Below are positions 44,579 through 52,007 of a stretch of 64,000 nucleotides of DNA, piece by piece. Each line of letters starts with the position of its first letter. The stretch's first letter is position 1. The notes beneath the pieces were generated by a model. It saw nothing but the letters and a program-made list of their open reading frames with translations, was not told the origin of the DNA and did no database searches. The stretch covers positions 612,431 through 676,430 of the forward strand of contig OKQS01000001.1 in the NCBI GenBank assembly GCA_900290095.1. The letters are read 5' to 3'. A program made the translations under genes and the position numbers. The DNA is from Khoudiadiopia massiliensis (lineage in GTDB: Bacteria > Bacillota > Clostridia > Tissierellales > Peptoniphilaceae).

Positions 44579-46060
44579 TTATTCTCCTTTCTTTACATTC
44601 AGTGAAATTCTCGGGTCAACAACTGTCATAAGCAGGTCGCCTATGAAAACTGAAATAACTGCAAGACTTGAGAATATAAATGTCAGGGTTATAACCATAT
44701 TATTGTTCGATGCTTGTATAGCATCGGGAAGCATCTTGCCCATTCCCGGTATAGCAAATACCGTTTCTGTAAGAACGGCTCCGCCTATTGCCATTATTAT
44801 TGATGACGGCAAGCCGTTAACAATAGGTATAATAGCGTTTTTCAGTATATGCCTTCTCGATATTTCCTTTTTAGAAAGACCCTTGGCTTTGGCGAATTTT
44901 ACATAGTCGGCGTTTTCCTGGTCGACCATATAACGCCTTACCCAAAGCATAATGCTTGGTGTGCTTAATAGAGCCATTATTATAATCGGCAATATATACG
45001 ATATAGGGTTTCCAAAGCCCAGGTGAGGGAATTTATCAGGCAGCCCCATGGCGACTCCAATATATTTTATAAAGAATATAAATGCCAATGACGGTAGAGA
45101 TATGGTCAGGTTTATATAACCGATACCTATCCTGTCTATGAGCCTGTCCTTATTCCTTGCCATGGCAACAGCTGCCGGTATGGCAATAGCATAGGCCAGT
45201 ATAACTGATGAAACTCCGAAAATATATGAAGTGGTTATCATAGATGGATTTTCATGTACGCTCTCGCCGCTTGCATAATGGTCAGTAAAGCGCTTCTGAT
45301 CCAAGTGATCTATTTCAGACTTGTACTTTAATGTGTATTGGTTGATCGGGCTCTTTAGTACTTCTCCCGTTGGGAATGTCTGTTCCCTATTAACCAAAGG
45401 TCCCTGTCCTACACCTATAACATCCAAGGTTGCAACTCCCTGATTGCTTGGAAAAGATTCCCCAAAATTCAATTTGAATTTGTTTTGATGGATGAATGGA
45501 AATTTCCCATCAATATATAGTTGATACTTATACTTACAACCTGAACAAGCTACAGCCGGAATCCCGTTGGGTCCCTTTTCGATCCTATATCCTCTTTCCA
45601 GATCAGGGTTCTTGGGATCCTGAATGAAGTTTTTATTATCCACTACAATCAGATTACTAAAAAATTTTCCCACAAGTTGCAAAGCCGAATACTCTTTATA
45701 GGCAACCATTGCTCCATTGCCTTCACCGGGTTCATCCAATACTTTTATAGTGTAACCGTCTTTCTTAAGCTCTTCAGCAACCCTTTTTTGTTCTTCACTC
45801 CCTGCTTCTGCGCACCCGCTTTTGCCTGATTTTGCCGCACACATTTCTGCCTGTGTCATAAAATCCAGGTAACCGAGATTCTCCATCTTTTCGTACATAT
45901 AAACAATCTTGGGATTTCCCTTCATCTTCTTGTACGCATCATCCTGGAGAAAAATCCTGGAAATGGGCACAAGCTTGTATACAATCCCAACGACCAAAGA
46001 TACTACTATTAAAATGGATAGAATTGATTTAACCAAGCGGGTTAGGATATATCGAGTCAT
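44579..46060 (-). CDS. oppB: Oligopeptide ABC transporter permease OppB with large external insertion (AmiC type)
   Basis: 493 residues, far above the ~310 of enterobacterial OppB but close to streptococcal AmiC. After the first helix (residues ~10-30) comes an external domain of about 240 residues, then five permease helices starting at SYIFGVSSVILAYAIAIPAAV, with the EAA loop at YVKFAKAKGLSKKEISRRH. The external domain contains two cysteine pairs, MCAAKSGKSGC and ACSGCKY, which could form disulfides or bind metal (inference). It is separated from oppA by a terminator and has its own promoter. Confidence 0.92.
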   Translation of the reverse strand: MTRYILTRLVKSILSILIVVSLVVGIVYKLVPISRIFLQDDAYKKMKGNPKIVYMYEKMENLGYLDFMTQAEMCAAKSGKSGCAEAGSEEQKRVAEELKKDGYTIKVLDEPGEGNGAMVAYKEYSALQLVGKFFSNLIVVDNKNFIQDPKNPDLERGYRIEKGPNGIPAVACSGCKYKYQLYIDGKFPFIHQNKFKLNFGESFPSNQGVATLDVIGVGQGPLVNREQTFPTGEVLKSPINQYTLKYKSEIDHLDQKRFTDHYASGESVHENPSMITTSYIFGVSSVILAYAIAIPAAVAMARNKDRLIDRIGIGYINLTISLPSLAFIFFIKYIGVAMGLPDKFPHLGFGNPISYILPIIIMALLSTPSIMLWVRRYMVDQENADYVKFAKAKGLSKKEISRRHILKNAIIPIVNGLPSSIIMAIGGAVLTETVFAIPGMGKMLPDAIQASNNNMVITLTFIFSSLAVISVFIGDLLMTVVDPRISLNVKKGE

Positions 46061-46125
46061 ATTGTCTCCTAACTACATTACTAACTTCTTCTAAAGTTTC
46101 CAGTTTCCTACAACGAATATCAGAT

Positions 46126-46134
46126 AGTATAGCA
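46126..46134 (-). promoter_or_regulatory. Promoter for oppBCDF (extended -10)
   Basis: Minus strand TGCTATACT within TGTGCTATACT, 66 bases before the oppB start. No clear -35. It would allow oppBCDF expression apart from oppA. Confidence 0.55.
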
Positions 46135-46283
46135 CATAAACATAAATTTATTAAATAAAAAACAAGATTTTTTTCAATTATATTAGATATTTTTGTATAC
46201 TTATCCCGTATTTTCCGAATAAATGCAACATTAATGCATATGGCAAATATTTTTTTAATATCTTAAGATTTCCAATACTTATA

Positions 46284-46318
46284 CGAAAAAAGAAAGAGCC
46301 GGTAAAAACCGGCCCTTT
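46284..46318 (-). terminator. Terminator after oppA
   Basis: Minus-strand stem AAAGGGCCGGT-TTTT-ACCGGCTCTTT (11 bp with one G-T pair) then TCTTTTTTC. Placed inside the operon, it should make the binding protein message more abundant than the permease/ATPase message. Confidence 0.9.
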
Positions 46319-46361
46319 CCAAATGAACACTATTGACTTCTACAGTTTGATCAAGACTTAA

Positions 46362-48362
46362 TTATTTTCCACCTTGTTCGAATATAGCAAAAGCCTTGTC
46401 ATATTCTTCTGTAGTTACTATGTCGTCACGTAATACGAGTCCCTTGTATTTTTCTACTGAAGAACCGTAGCTTGCATATGGTCTTGTGAAGGGCTGGAAT
46501 TTTGTTACGACTTCGAAACGTGCCTTCTGAGTTGTCGGGATGAAGATACAGCGTTCGATCAGGTAGGCATCAGCCTTTGCAAATGCTTCATAACGAGCAT
46601 CAAGATCATCTGAGATAGCATCAGCAGCCCTATAGAGCTTCTCATATTCCATCAGGCCGATCTTCTCTTTTATATCCTCATTATCTACAACTTCTTCCTT
46701 CTTGTCATTGAGAGAAGTTGTTCCTAAGCCCATAGCCGCCATGTAGTATCCTGTTGTCGGTGAATAGATGTCAACATATGTCTTAGGATCTTTATAGTCC
46801 GGACCCCAACCTGTGAATGTTGAAATATCATAATCCATTCCCTTAGGATCTGTGTTGATATAGGCAATGTTTGTTACGGTATTTTCGTCCCTCATGACCA
46901 GCTCGACTATTACCTTGCCTTCGGTGTTGGTTTCAATTGACTTCTTCATGGACTGAGCTTGCTTTGTCAGACGTTCACTCGATTCCATTACCAGCATATC
47001 CAGATGTACCGGGAATTTGACTCCTTCTTCTTCAGCTTTTGCAAGATATTTTGCACATTCTTCTTTTGAGAAGAATGGTGTCTGTCCGTCATTCAAATCA
47101 CGTTTTTCACCTGTTGCTTCATTATAAGCCTTTGTTACAATATCAAAATACTTTGTTCCGTCAGACTTGGTTCCCATATCAGGAGCATTGTTGATGTTCC
47201 TCAACTGGGCTACGGCCAAATCATGGGGTGCTGATATTTCGTTATAAGCAACTACGTCGAATGCGGCACGAACAGCCTTACGGAAGTTTTCATTCATGAC
47301 AGCTTCACGAGTGTTCTTCCTCATGTCTTTATCTTTTGCGTAGTTTGTCTCGTTAAATGACTGACGATTGTAATTCCAGACCAGACCGAAGGTTGATGAG
47401 TTGGGCATTTCATAATGTGTCAAGCCTTCATACTTTTTCTTGTAGTCATTATAGTCTTTCCATGAAGGGTTAAGAGCAAAGCTTGAATATACGCCCTGGT
47501 CGAAGCCCTTTGCTACTGAATATACGTCCTTGCCGTCATCATAAACTTCTGTGACCTTTGATGCGTGTACATTGTCTACGTCCCAATAATTTTCATTCTT
47601 TGTAAAAACACGCTGTGATTTGGCTGTGTTTTCAGTAAGAATAAATCCGCCGTTGTAAAGGATTGAGTCCAATTTAACAGCACCGAATTCACACTTCTTT
47701 GTGTCCGGGCTACCAAGTTTGCAGCCTTCACCCTTTGATTCCAGGAAGTCCTTGTTGACCGGGAAGAGAACTGTGTATGTTGTCATAGAATCGAAATAAG
47801 GAATCGGTTTTTCCATGGTGTACTTGACTGTGTAGTCATCTTCAGCCTTTACTCCAACCTTATCCCATTCGGCGTCAGAGAAATCACTGCTCAGATACTC
47901 ATTGTATCCTTTGATAACGCCCTGGAGCAGCCATTTTGTACCTGAATTGAATTCGGCACCGTGACGGACGCCCGTTACGAAATCTTGAGCTTTGAGCTCG
48001 CCATATTCTTCGCCCTGGTTTGTGACCCACTTAACTCCCTTACGGATCTTAAATGTCCACTCTGTATAATCTTCGTTGTGTTCCCAGCTTTCAGCCAAGC
48101 ATGGAACGATCTTTCCATAAGCATCATTTTCCACAAGTCCGTCAACCAGGTTGGCGTTGACTCTGTGGTTGGTCTGAAGAGCTGTAGTTACATAGTCCAT
48201 GCTGTCCAAATCTGTAGCATATGTAACAGTAATGTCCTTATCTTCAATCTTAGCTTGTGATTCTCCGCTTCCTGAAGTTCCTGATGTGCCCGGTTTGCTG
48301 CCACCGCAAGCTGTAAGTGCTAAAGCGGCTGCCAGCATAAGTGATAGCCATTTCTTTTTCAT
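46362..48362 (-). CDS. oppA: Oligopeptide-binding lipoprotein OppA (AmiA type)
   Basis: 666 residues. Lipoprotein signal with lipobox LTACGG (Cys about residue 19), a Ser/Gly linker, then a full SBP_bac_5 fold: KDITVTYATDLDSMDYVTT opening and VPCLAESWEHNEDYTEWTF early, the usual peptide-binding core after. The length matches streptococcal AmiA rather than the ~540 of E. coli OppA. It is anchored outside the membrane and delivers peptides to OppBC; such proteins can also import signalling peptides. AAGGAGG precedes the ATG. First gene of the oppABCDF cluster, with the same order as amiACDEF. Confidence 0.95.
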   Translation of the reverse strand: MKKKWLSLMLAAALALTACGGSKPGTSGTSGSGESQAKIEDKDITVTYATDLDSMDYVTTALQTNHRVNANLVDGLVENDAYGKIVPCLAESWEHNEDYTEWTFKIRKGVKWVTNQGEEYGELKAQDFVTGVRHGAEFNSGTKWLLQGVIKGYNEYLSSDFSDAEWDKVGVKAEDDYTVKYTMEKPIPYFDSMTTYTVLFPVNKDFLESKGEGCKLGSPDTKKCEFGAVKLDSILYNGGFILTENTAKSQRVFTKNENYWDVDNVHASKVTEVYDDGKDVYSVAKGFDQGVYSSFALNPSWKDYNDYKKKYEGLTHYEMPNSSTFGLVWNYNRQSFNETNYAKDKDMRKNTREAVMNENFRKAVRAAFDVVAYNEISAPHDLAVAQLRNINNAPDMGTKSDGTKYFDIVTKAYNEATGEKRDLNDGQTPFFSKEECAKYLAKAEEEGVKFPVHLDMLVMESSERLTKQAQSMKKSIETNTEGKVIVELVMRDENTVTNIAYINTDPKGMDYDISTFTGWGPDYKDPKTYVDIYSPTTGYYMAAMGLGTTSLNDKKEEVVDNEDIKEKIGLMEYEKLYRAADAISDDLDARYEAFAKADAYLIERCIFIPTTQKARFEVVTKFQPFTRPYASYGSSVEKYKGLVLRDDIVTTEEYDKAFAIFEQGGK

Positions 48363-48411
48363 ATTGTCCTCCTTGGGAATAACCTATTCATTTTTCTAAT
48401 GAATTGCTACC

Positions 48412-48440
48412 AGTATACCACAAAATTCTAAAAAGGCGAA
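48412..48440 (-). promoter_or_regulatory. Promoter of oppA (extended -10)
   Basis: Minus strand: weak -35 TTCGCC (48435-48440), 17-base spacer ending TGTGG, -10 TATACT (48412-48417) with TGG extension. The leader to oppA is about 45 bases. Confidence 0.6.
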
Positions 48441-48470
48441 TTCTAAAAAATATTTTTTTATAAATATGCT

Positions 48471-48545
48471 TTAAGAGCAGTAAATAAGCCGCCCCTCAGA
48501 CTAAGTGATTTTAAACACTTAACTAATTGGGCGGCCTGCTCTTAA
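48471..48545 (-). terminator. Three-tier hairpin after the thioredoxin lipoprotein gene
   Basis: Outer perfect arms TTAAGAGCAG / CTGCTCTTAA (10 bp), middle stem GCCGCCC / GGGCGGC (7 bp), inner stem TAAGTG / CACTTA, with a one-sided TAAATAA bulge between outer and middle stems. It lies 12 bases past the stop at 48558. The minus-strand 3' flank is AT-rich but not a clean T-run, so it may terminate, protect an mRNA end, or do something else. Confidence 0.6.
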
Positions 48546-48557
48546 ACTTTTCTTTAA

Positions 48558-49127
48558 TTATTTTGTTTTTACGATTTCATCTATTTTGTTTGAAATATCT
48601 GACTTGCTGAAAGGTACATTAAAGAAATATGTATCATATCCCTTACTTTTGCCGTCTTTCAAATAGAAAATAGCCGGTATATACTCGACATTTTTATCGG
48701 CGGCATAGGCATCAAAATCGGTCCCTGCCTTCTCTGCATCCAGATAATATACCTCTACGTTTTTCTTTTTGGCGAGTTCATCCAGGATTGGCGCAAAATT
48801 TCTGCAATAGGGACAATACAAAGCTCCTGAATAAATAAAAGCCTCTTTTTTATCCTTTTCCAGCTTTTTTAATTCATCCATTGTAATTTCTTTGAAATCT
48901 CCAATGGCCTTTTCATAAGCCTGCTTTTCTTCCTCGGGGATCTCGTTCTCGGAGCTCCCCCCATCTGAGCTTTCCGCTACAGAATTTTCAGTGCTCTCGC
49001 TTTCAGTCTGTGATATCTGATCTGAAATCCCGGCTGAATCCGTATCTTCGCCACCCCTGCCCGAGCACCCCATAATTGCCAGGGATGTAGCCAAGATTAT
49101 TGACAAAAAAACCGCTTTATTTTTCAT
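48558..49127 (-). CDS. Thioredoxin-fold lipoprotein (CPYC)
   Basis: 189 residues. Lipoprotein signal with lipobox IMGC (Cys about 21), a Ser/Glu-rich linker of about 45 residues, then a thioredoxin-like domain with SGALYCPYCRNFAPILDELA; the active site is CPYC. The cis-proline region is EYIPAIFYLKDG. The domain resembles the bacteriocin-transport-accessory type of thioredoxin-like protein, but no bacteriocin genes are near. It probably acts in disulfide exchange outside the membrane. The oppB external domain, encoded 2.5 kb away, has cysteine pairs that could be clients (speculation). Confidence 0.82.
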   Translation of the reverse strand: MKNKAVFLSIILATSLAIMGCSGRGGEDTDSAGISDQISQTESESTENSVAESSDGGSSENEIPEEEKQAYEKAIGDFKEITMDELKKLEKDKKEAFIYSGALYCPYCRNFAPILDELAKKKNVEVYYLDAEKAGTDFDAYAADKNVEYIPAIFYLKDGKSKGYDTYFFNVPFSKSDISNKIDEIVKTK

Positions 49128-49168
49128 CTCTTTCTCTCCTAAAATAAGGTTGAAAAATTATAAAAATT

Positions 49169-50881
49169 CTATGAAATTTTACCCAACTCTTCATGAATCT
49201 TTTCTATGGCTTGCTCATATGGAATTTCCAAATTTTCCATTTCTTTCCTTGTGGAAAACTCAACAATCCCCTCCGGAGCCTTCTTGCCCACTGTTATTCT
49301 CAGCGGGATTCCTATAAGATCCCTATCGTTGAACTTTACTCCGACCCTCTCATCCCTGTCATCCAGTAGGGTTTCAACCCCTGACTTGGTCAATGATTCA
49401 TAAATATCTTCGGCCAATTTTACCTGGTCTTGGTTTTTGCAGTTGACAATAGTCACTATTGCGTGGAATGGTGCCGCTATGAGTGGCCAGACAATGCCCT
49501 TGTCATCATGGTTTTGTTCAACTATGGCAGATATGGTCCTGCTGATTCCTATGCCATATGATCCCATTACAAAGGGTGTGGCCTTGCCGTTTTCATCCAG
49601 GAAGGTGGCATTCATGGATTCAGAGTACTTTGTTCCAAGCTGGAAGATATTTCCGACTTCGATGCCTCTGGCGAACTCCAAGGGCTCTCCGCAAGACGGG
49701 CAAAGGTCTCCTTCTTTAACCATAAGGAGATCCTCGGCGACCTCTCCTTCAAAGTCCCTTCCATAATTCACATTTTTAATATGGTAGCCTGTTTCATCGG
49801 CCCCACAAAGAAGATTTTTCTTCAATGTCAGGCTCTTATCAATGATCACTCTGGCTTCCTCGGCCAAGCCCAGAGGCCCTGTAAAGCCCGCCTCAGCCCC
49901 GGTTATTTTCTCAATGCTCTCATCATCAAGCATTTCAATCTCATGCTCAGGCACCTTGAGGTAGGATACCAGCTTGGCCATATTTAGCTCCCTGTCTCCC
50001 GGGACGAAAACTATTACCGGCTTCTTCTCAACTGACAGGCATATGGCCTTCATCATCCTGTCGGAAGGAACAGATAGGAAATCTTCCAACTCATCAATTG
50101 TTTTTATTCCGGGAGTATGGACCTTCTCAACATCAAGCATGTCGACCTTTTCCTCTTCTCCCGTCCTGACACCGCATTTTTCATCGGTTGCCGCATAATC
50201 GCATGAATTGCAGTAGGCGATCAAACCCTCGCCAACTTCGGAAAGGGCTGTGAACTCATGTGACACATTTCCGCCCATGGCTCCCGAATCCCCTAAAACG
50301 ACCCTGTATTCTATCCCCAGCCTGTCAAAGACCTTGACATAGGCATCCCACATAATCTGATAGGCTTCTTCCATGCCGGCCCTGTCCTTGTCAAAGCTGT
50401 AGGCATCTTTCATCAAGAATTCTCTGGACCTGTTAATGCCGAAGCGGGGTCTTTTCTCATCGCGGTACTTCCACTGTATTTGATAAATATTCAATGGCAA
50501 CTGCTTATATGACCTGATTTCCTGTGAAACCAGGGCTGTGAAGTATTCTTCAGCAGTGGGTCCCAGGCAGAATTCCCTGTCTCCCCTGTCCTTTAATTTA
50601 AACATTTCAGGGCCGAAAGTCTGCCAGCGACCTGACTCCTCCCAAATTTCTCTTGGCTGTATAATCGATGTCCTGATTTCCTGGGAACCGGACCTGTCCA
50701 TCTCTTCTCTGACAATTTTCTCAATTTTTTCCAGGACCCTGATTCCTAAAGGAAGATAGCTGTATATCCCCGATGCGGTCTTTCTTATCATGCCTGCCCT
50801 TAGAAGCAGCTTATGGCTTGCTATCTCGGCATCTGCCGGCGATTCTCTAAGAGTCGGCATGTAGTACCTTTTCATTCTCAT
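49169..50881 (-). CDS. proS: Prolyl-tRNA synthetase (bacterial type)
   Basis: Class II synthetase for tRNA-Pro. 570 residues. Motif 2 region is around FRDEKRPRFGINRSREFLMKDAYSF (residues ~140-165), motif 3 near FVMGSYGIGISRT, and the YbaK-type editing insertion occupies about 225-390 (VEKVHTPGIKTIDELEDFL onward), followed by the anticodon-binding domain. The start is the ATG at 50881: GAGGAG lies eight bases upstream and it overlaps the prfB stop as ATGA. The longer frame has no such signal. Confidence 0.95.
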   Translation of the reverse strand: MRMKRYYMPTLRESPADAEIASHKLLLRAGMIRKTASGIYSYLPLGIRVLEKIEKIVREEMDRSGSQEIRTSIIQPREIWEESGRWQTFGPEMFKLKDRGDREFCLGPTAEEYFTALVSQEIRSYKQLPLNIYQIQWKYRDEKRPRFGINRSREFLMKDAYSFDKDRAGMEEAYQIMWDAYVKVFDRLGIEYRVVLGDSGAMGGNVSHEFTALSEVGEGLIAYCNSCDYAATDEKCGVRTGEEEKVDMLDVEKVHTPGIKTIDELEDFLSVPSDRMMKAICLSVEKKPVIVFVPGDRELNMAKLVSYLKVPEHEIEMLDDESIEKITGAEAGFTGPLGLAEEARVIIDKSLTLKKNLLCGADETGYHIKNVNYGRDFEGEVAEDLLMVKEGDLCPSCGEPLEFARGIEVGNIFQLGTKYSESMNATFLDENGKATPFVMGSYGIGISRTISAIVEQNHDDKGIVWPLIAAPFHAIVTIVNCKNQDQVKLAEDIYESLTKSGVETLLDDRDERVGVKFNDRDLIGIPLRITVGKKAPEGIVEFSTRKEMENLEIPYEQAIEKIHEELGKIS

Positions 50882-51997
50882 TGCTTGTTCTCCTCTTCCT
50901 TTGCCTTCCAATTTAGATAAGCGTCAATAAATTCATCCAGGTTGCCGTCCATAACTCCCGCAACATTGGGGGTCTCGCATGCTGTCCTATGGTCTTTTAC
51001 CATGGTATATGGTTGGAATACATAGGACCTGATCTGGTTGCCCCAGGAGATTTGGGTGTACTTGCCTTGGATATCCTCTATTCTTTCTTTTCTTTCTTCT
51101 TCCTTAATCTGAACCAGCTTTGCTACCAGTTCTTCATAGGCCTTGACCCTGTTCTGAATCTGTGATCTCTCATTCTGGCAGGTGGCCACAACCCCGGTCG
51201 GGAGATGGGTTATCCTTACGGCGGAGTCAGTGGTATTTACGTGCTGACCACCCTTTCCGGAAGACCTGTAAGTGTCGATTTTCAGGTCTTTTTCATCTAT
51301 CTCTATTTTTCCGATATCCTTGATTTCGGGATAAACATCTATGCTTGAAAAGGATGTGTGGCGCCTGCTCTGTGAGTCGAAAGGCGATATACGAACCAGC
51401 CTGTGGACTCCCTTCTCTCCCTTGCAATAGCCGTAAGCATAGGGGCCTTTGATGAGGTAGTTGACGGACTTTATTCCCGCCCCCTCTTCTTCGCTGATTG
51501 CTGTCATCTCAACCTTCCAGCCCCGGGACTCAAACCATCTCTCATACATCCTTTGGAGCATCTGGGCCCAATCTGTCGCCTCCATTCCTCCGGATCCGGC
51601 ATGAATGGAAAAATAGCAGTTGTTGTGGTCATATTCTCCGGACAGGAGGGCCTGGGTCTTAAGCCCGTTGTATTTTTTATTAATATCCAGGAGTTCGCTT
51701 TCAAGCTGGTCAGCCTCTTTGTGGTATTCCTCTTCAGAGAGCAATTCCAAGAGATCGGCCATATCGCTGTAAGCGCCTTCCAGGTTCTCATAGCTTTCTA
51801 TGGTCTTTTTCTTATCATTTAGGTCAACCATATGATCCTGGGCCGAATCGGAGTCGTCCCAAAAGCCCGGGTCCATGGTCTTTCTTTCCATTTCTTCGGC
51901 ATCGACCTTTAAACCGTCAATGTCAAAGGGACCCCCTTAGGTCTTCAAGCTTTTGGCCCAGAAGATCGATCTCTTTTTCCATCTCGTACTTTTCCAT
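50878..51997 (-). CDS. prfB: Peptide chain release factor 2 (programmed +1 frameshift)
   Basis: Recognises UGA and UAA stops. The gene is in two frames: codons 1-24 from the ATG at 51997 (AAGGGG upstream) end at an in-frame TGA (51923-51925); after a +1 slip at CTT TGA C, translation continues from 51924 to the stop at 50878, giving about 372 residues. Downstream signatures are SPF (RLVRISPFDSQSRRHTSF) and the GGQ loop (RSSGKGGQHVNTTDSAVR). The slip is autoregulatory: low RF2 favours it. It lies ten bases after secA and overlaps proS by four. Reading only the second frame would lose the N-terminus. Confidence 0.95.
51922..51937 (-). promoter_or_regulatory. RF2 programmed frameshift site
   Basis: Minus strand AGGGGG-TCC-CTT-TGA-C: an internal Shine-Dalgarno three bases before the slippery CTT, then the UGA stop with C after it. 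This is the standard RF2 frameshift cassette; the ribosome slips +1 from CUU to UUU. Confidence 0.95.
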
Positions 51998-52007
51998 ACC
52001 ATTCCCC

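Larger units (their letters stand above)
46061..46361. other. oppA-oppB intergenic region (301 bases)
   Basis: Very AT-rich and non-coding. In transcription order (minus strand) it holds the oppA terminator (46284-46318), an unstructured AT-rich stretch, an extended -10 (46126-46134), and the AGGAGA ribosome binding site of oppB. No small gene is visible. Confidence 0.75.
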
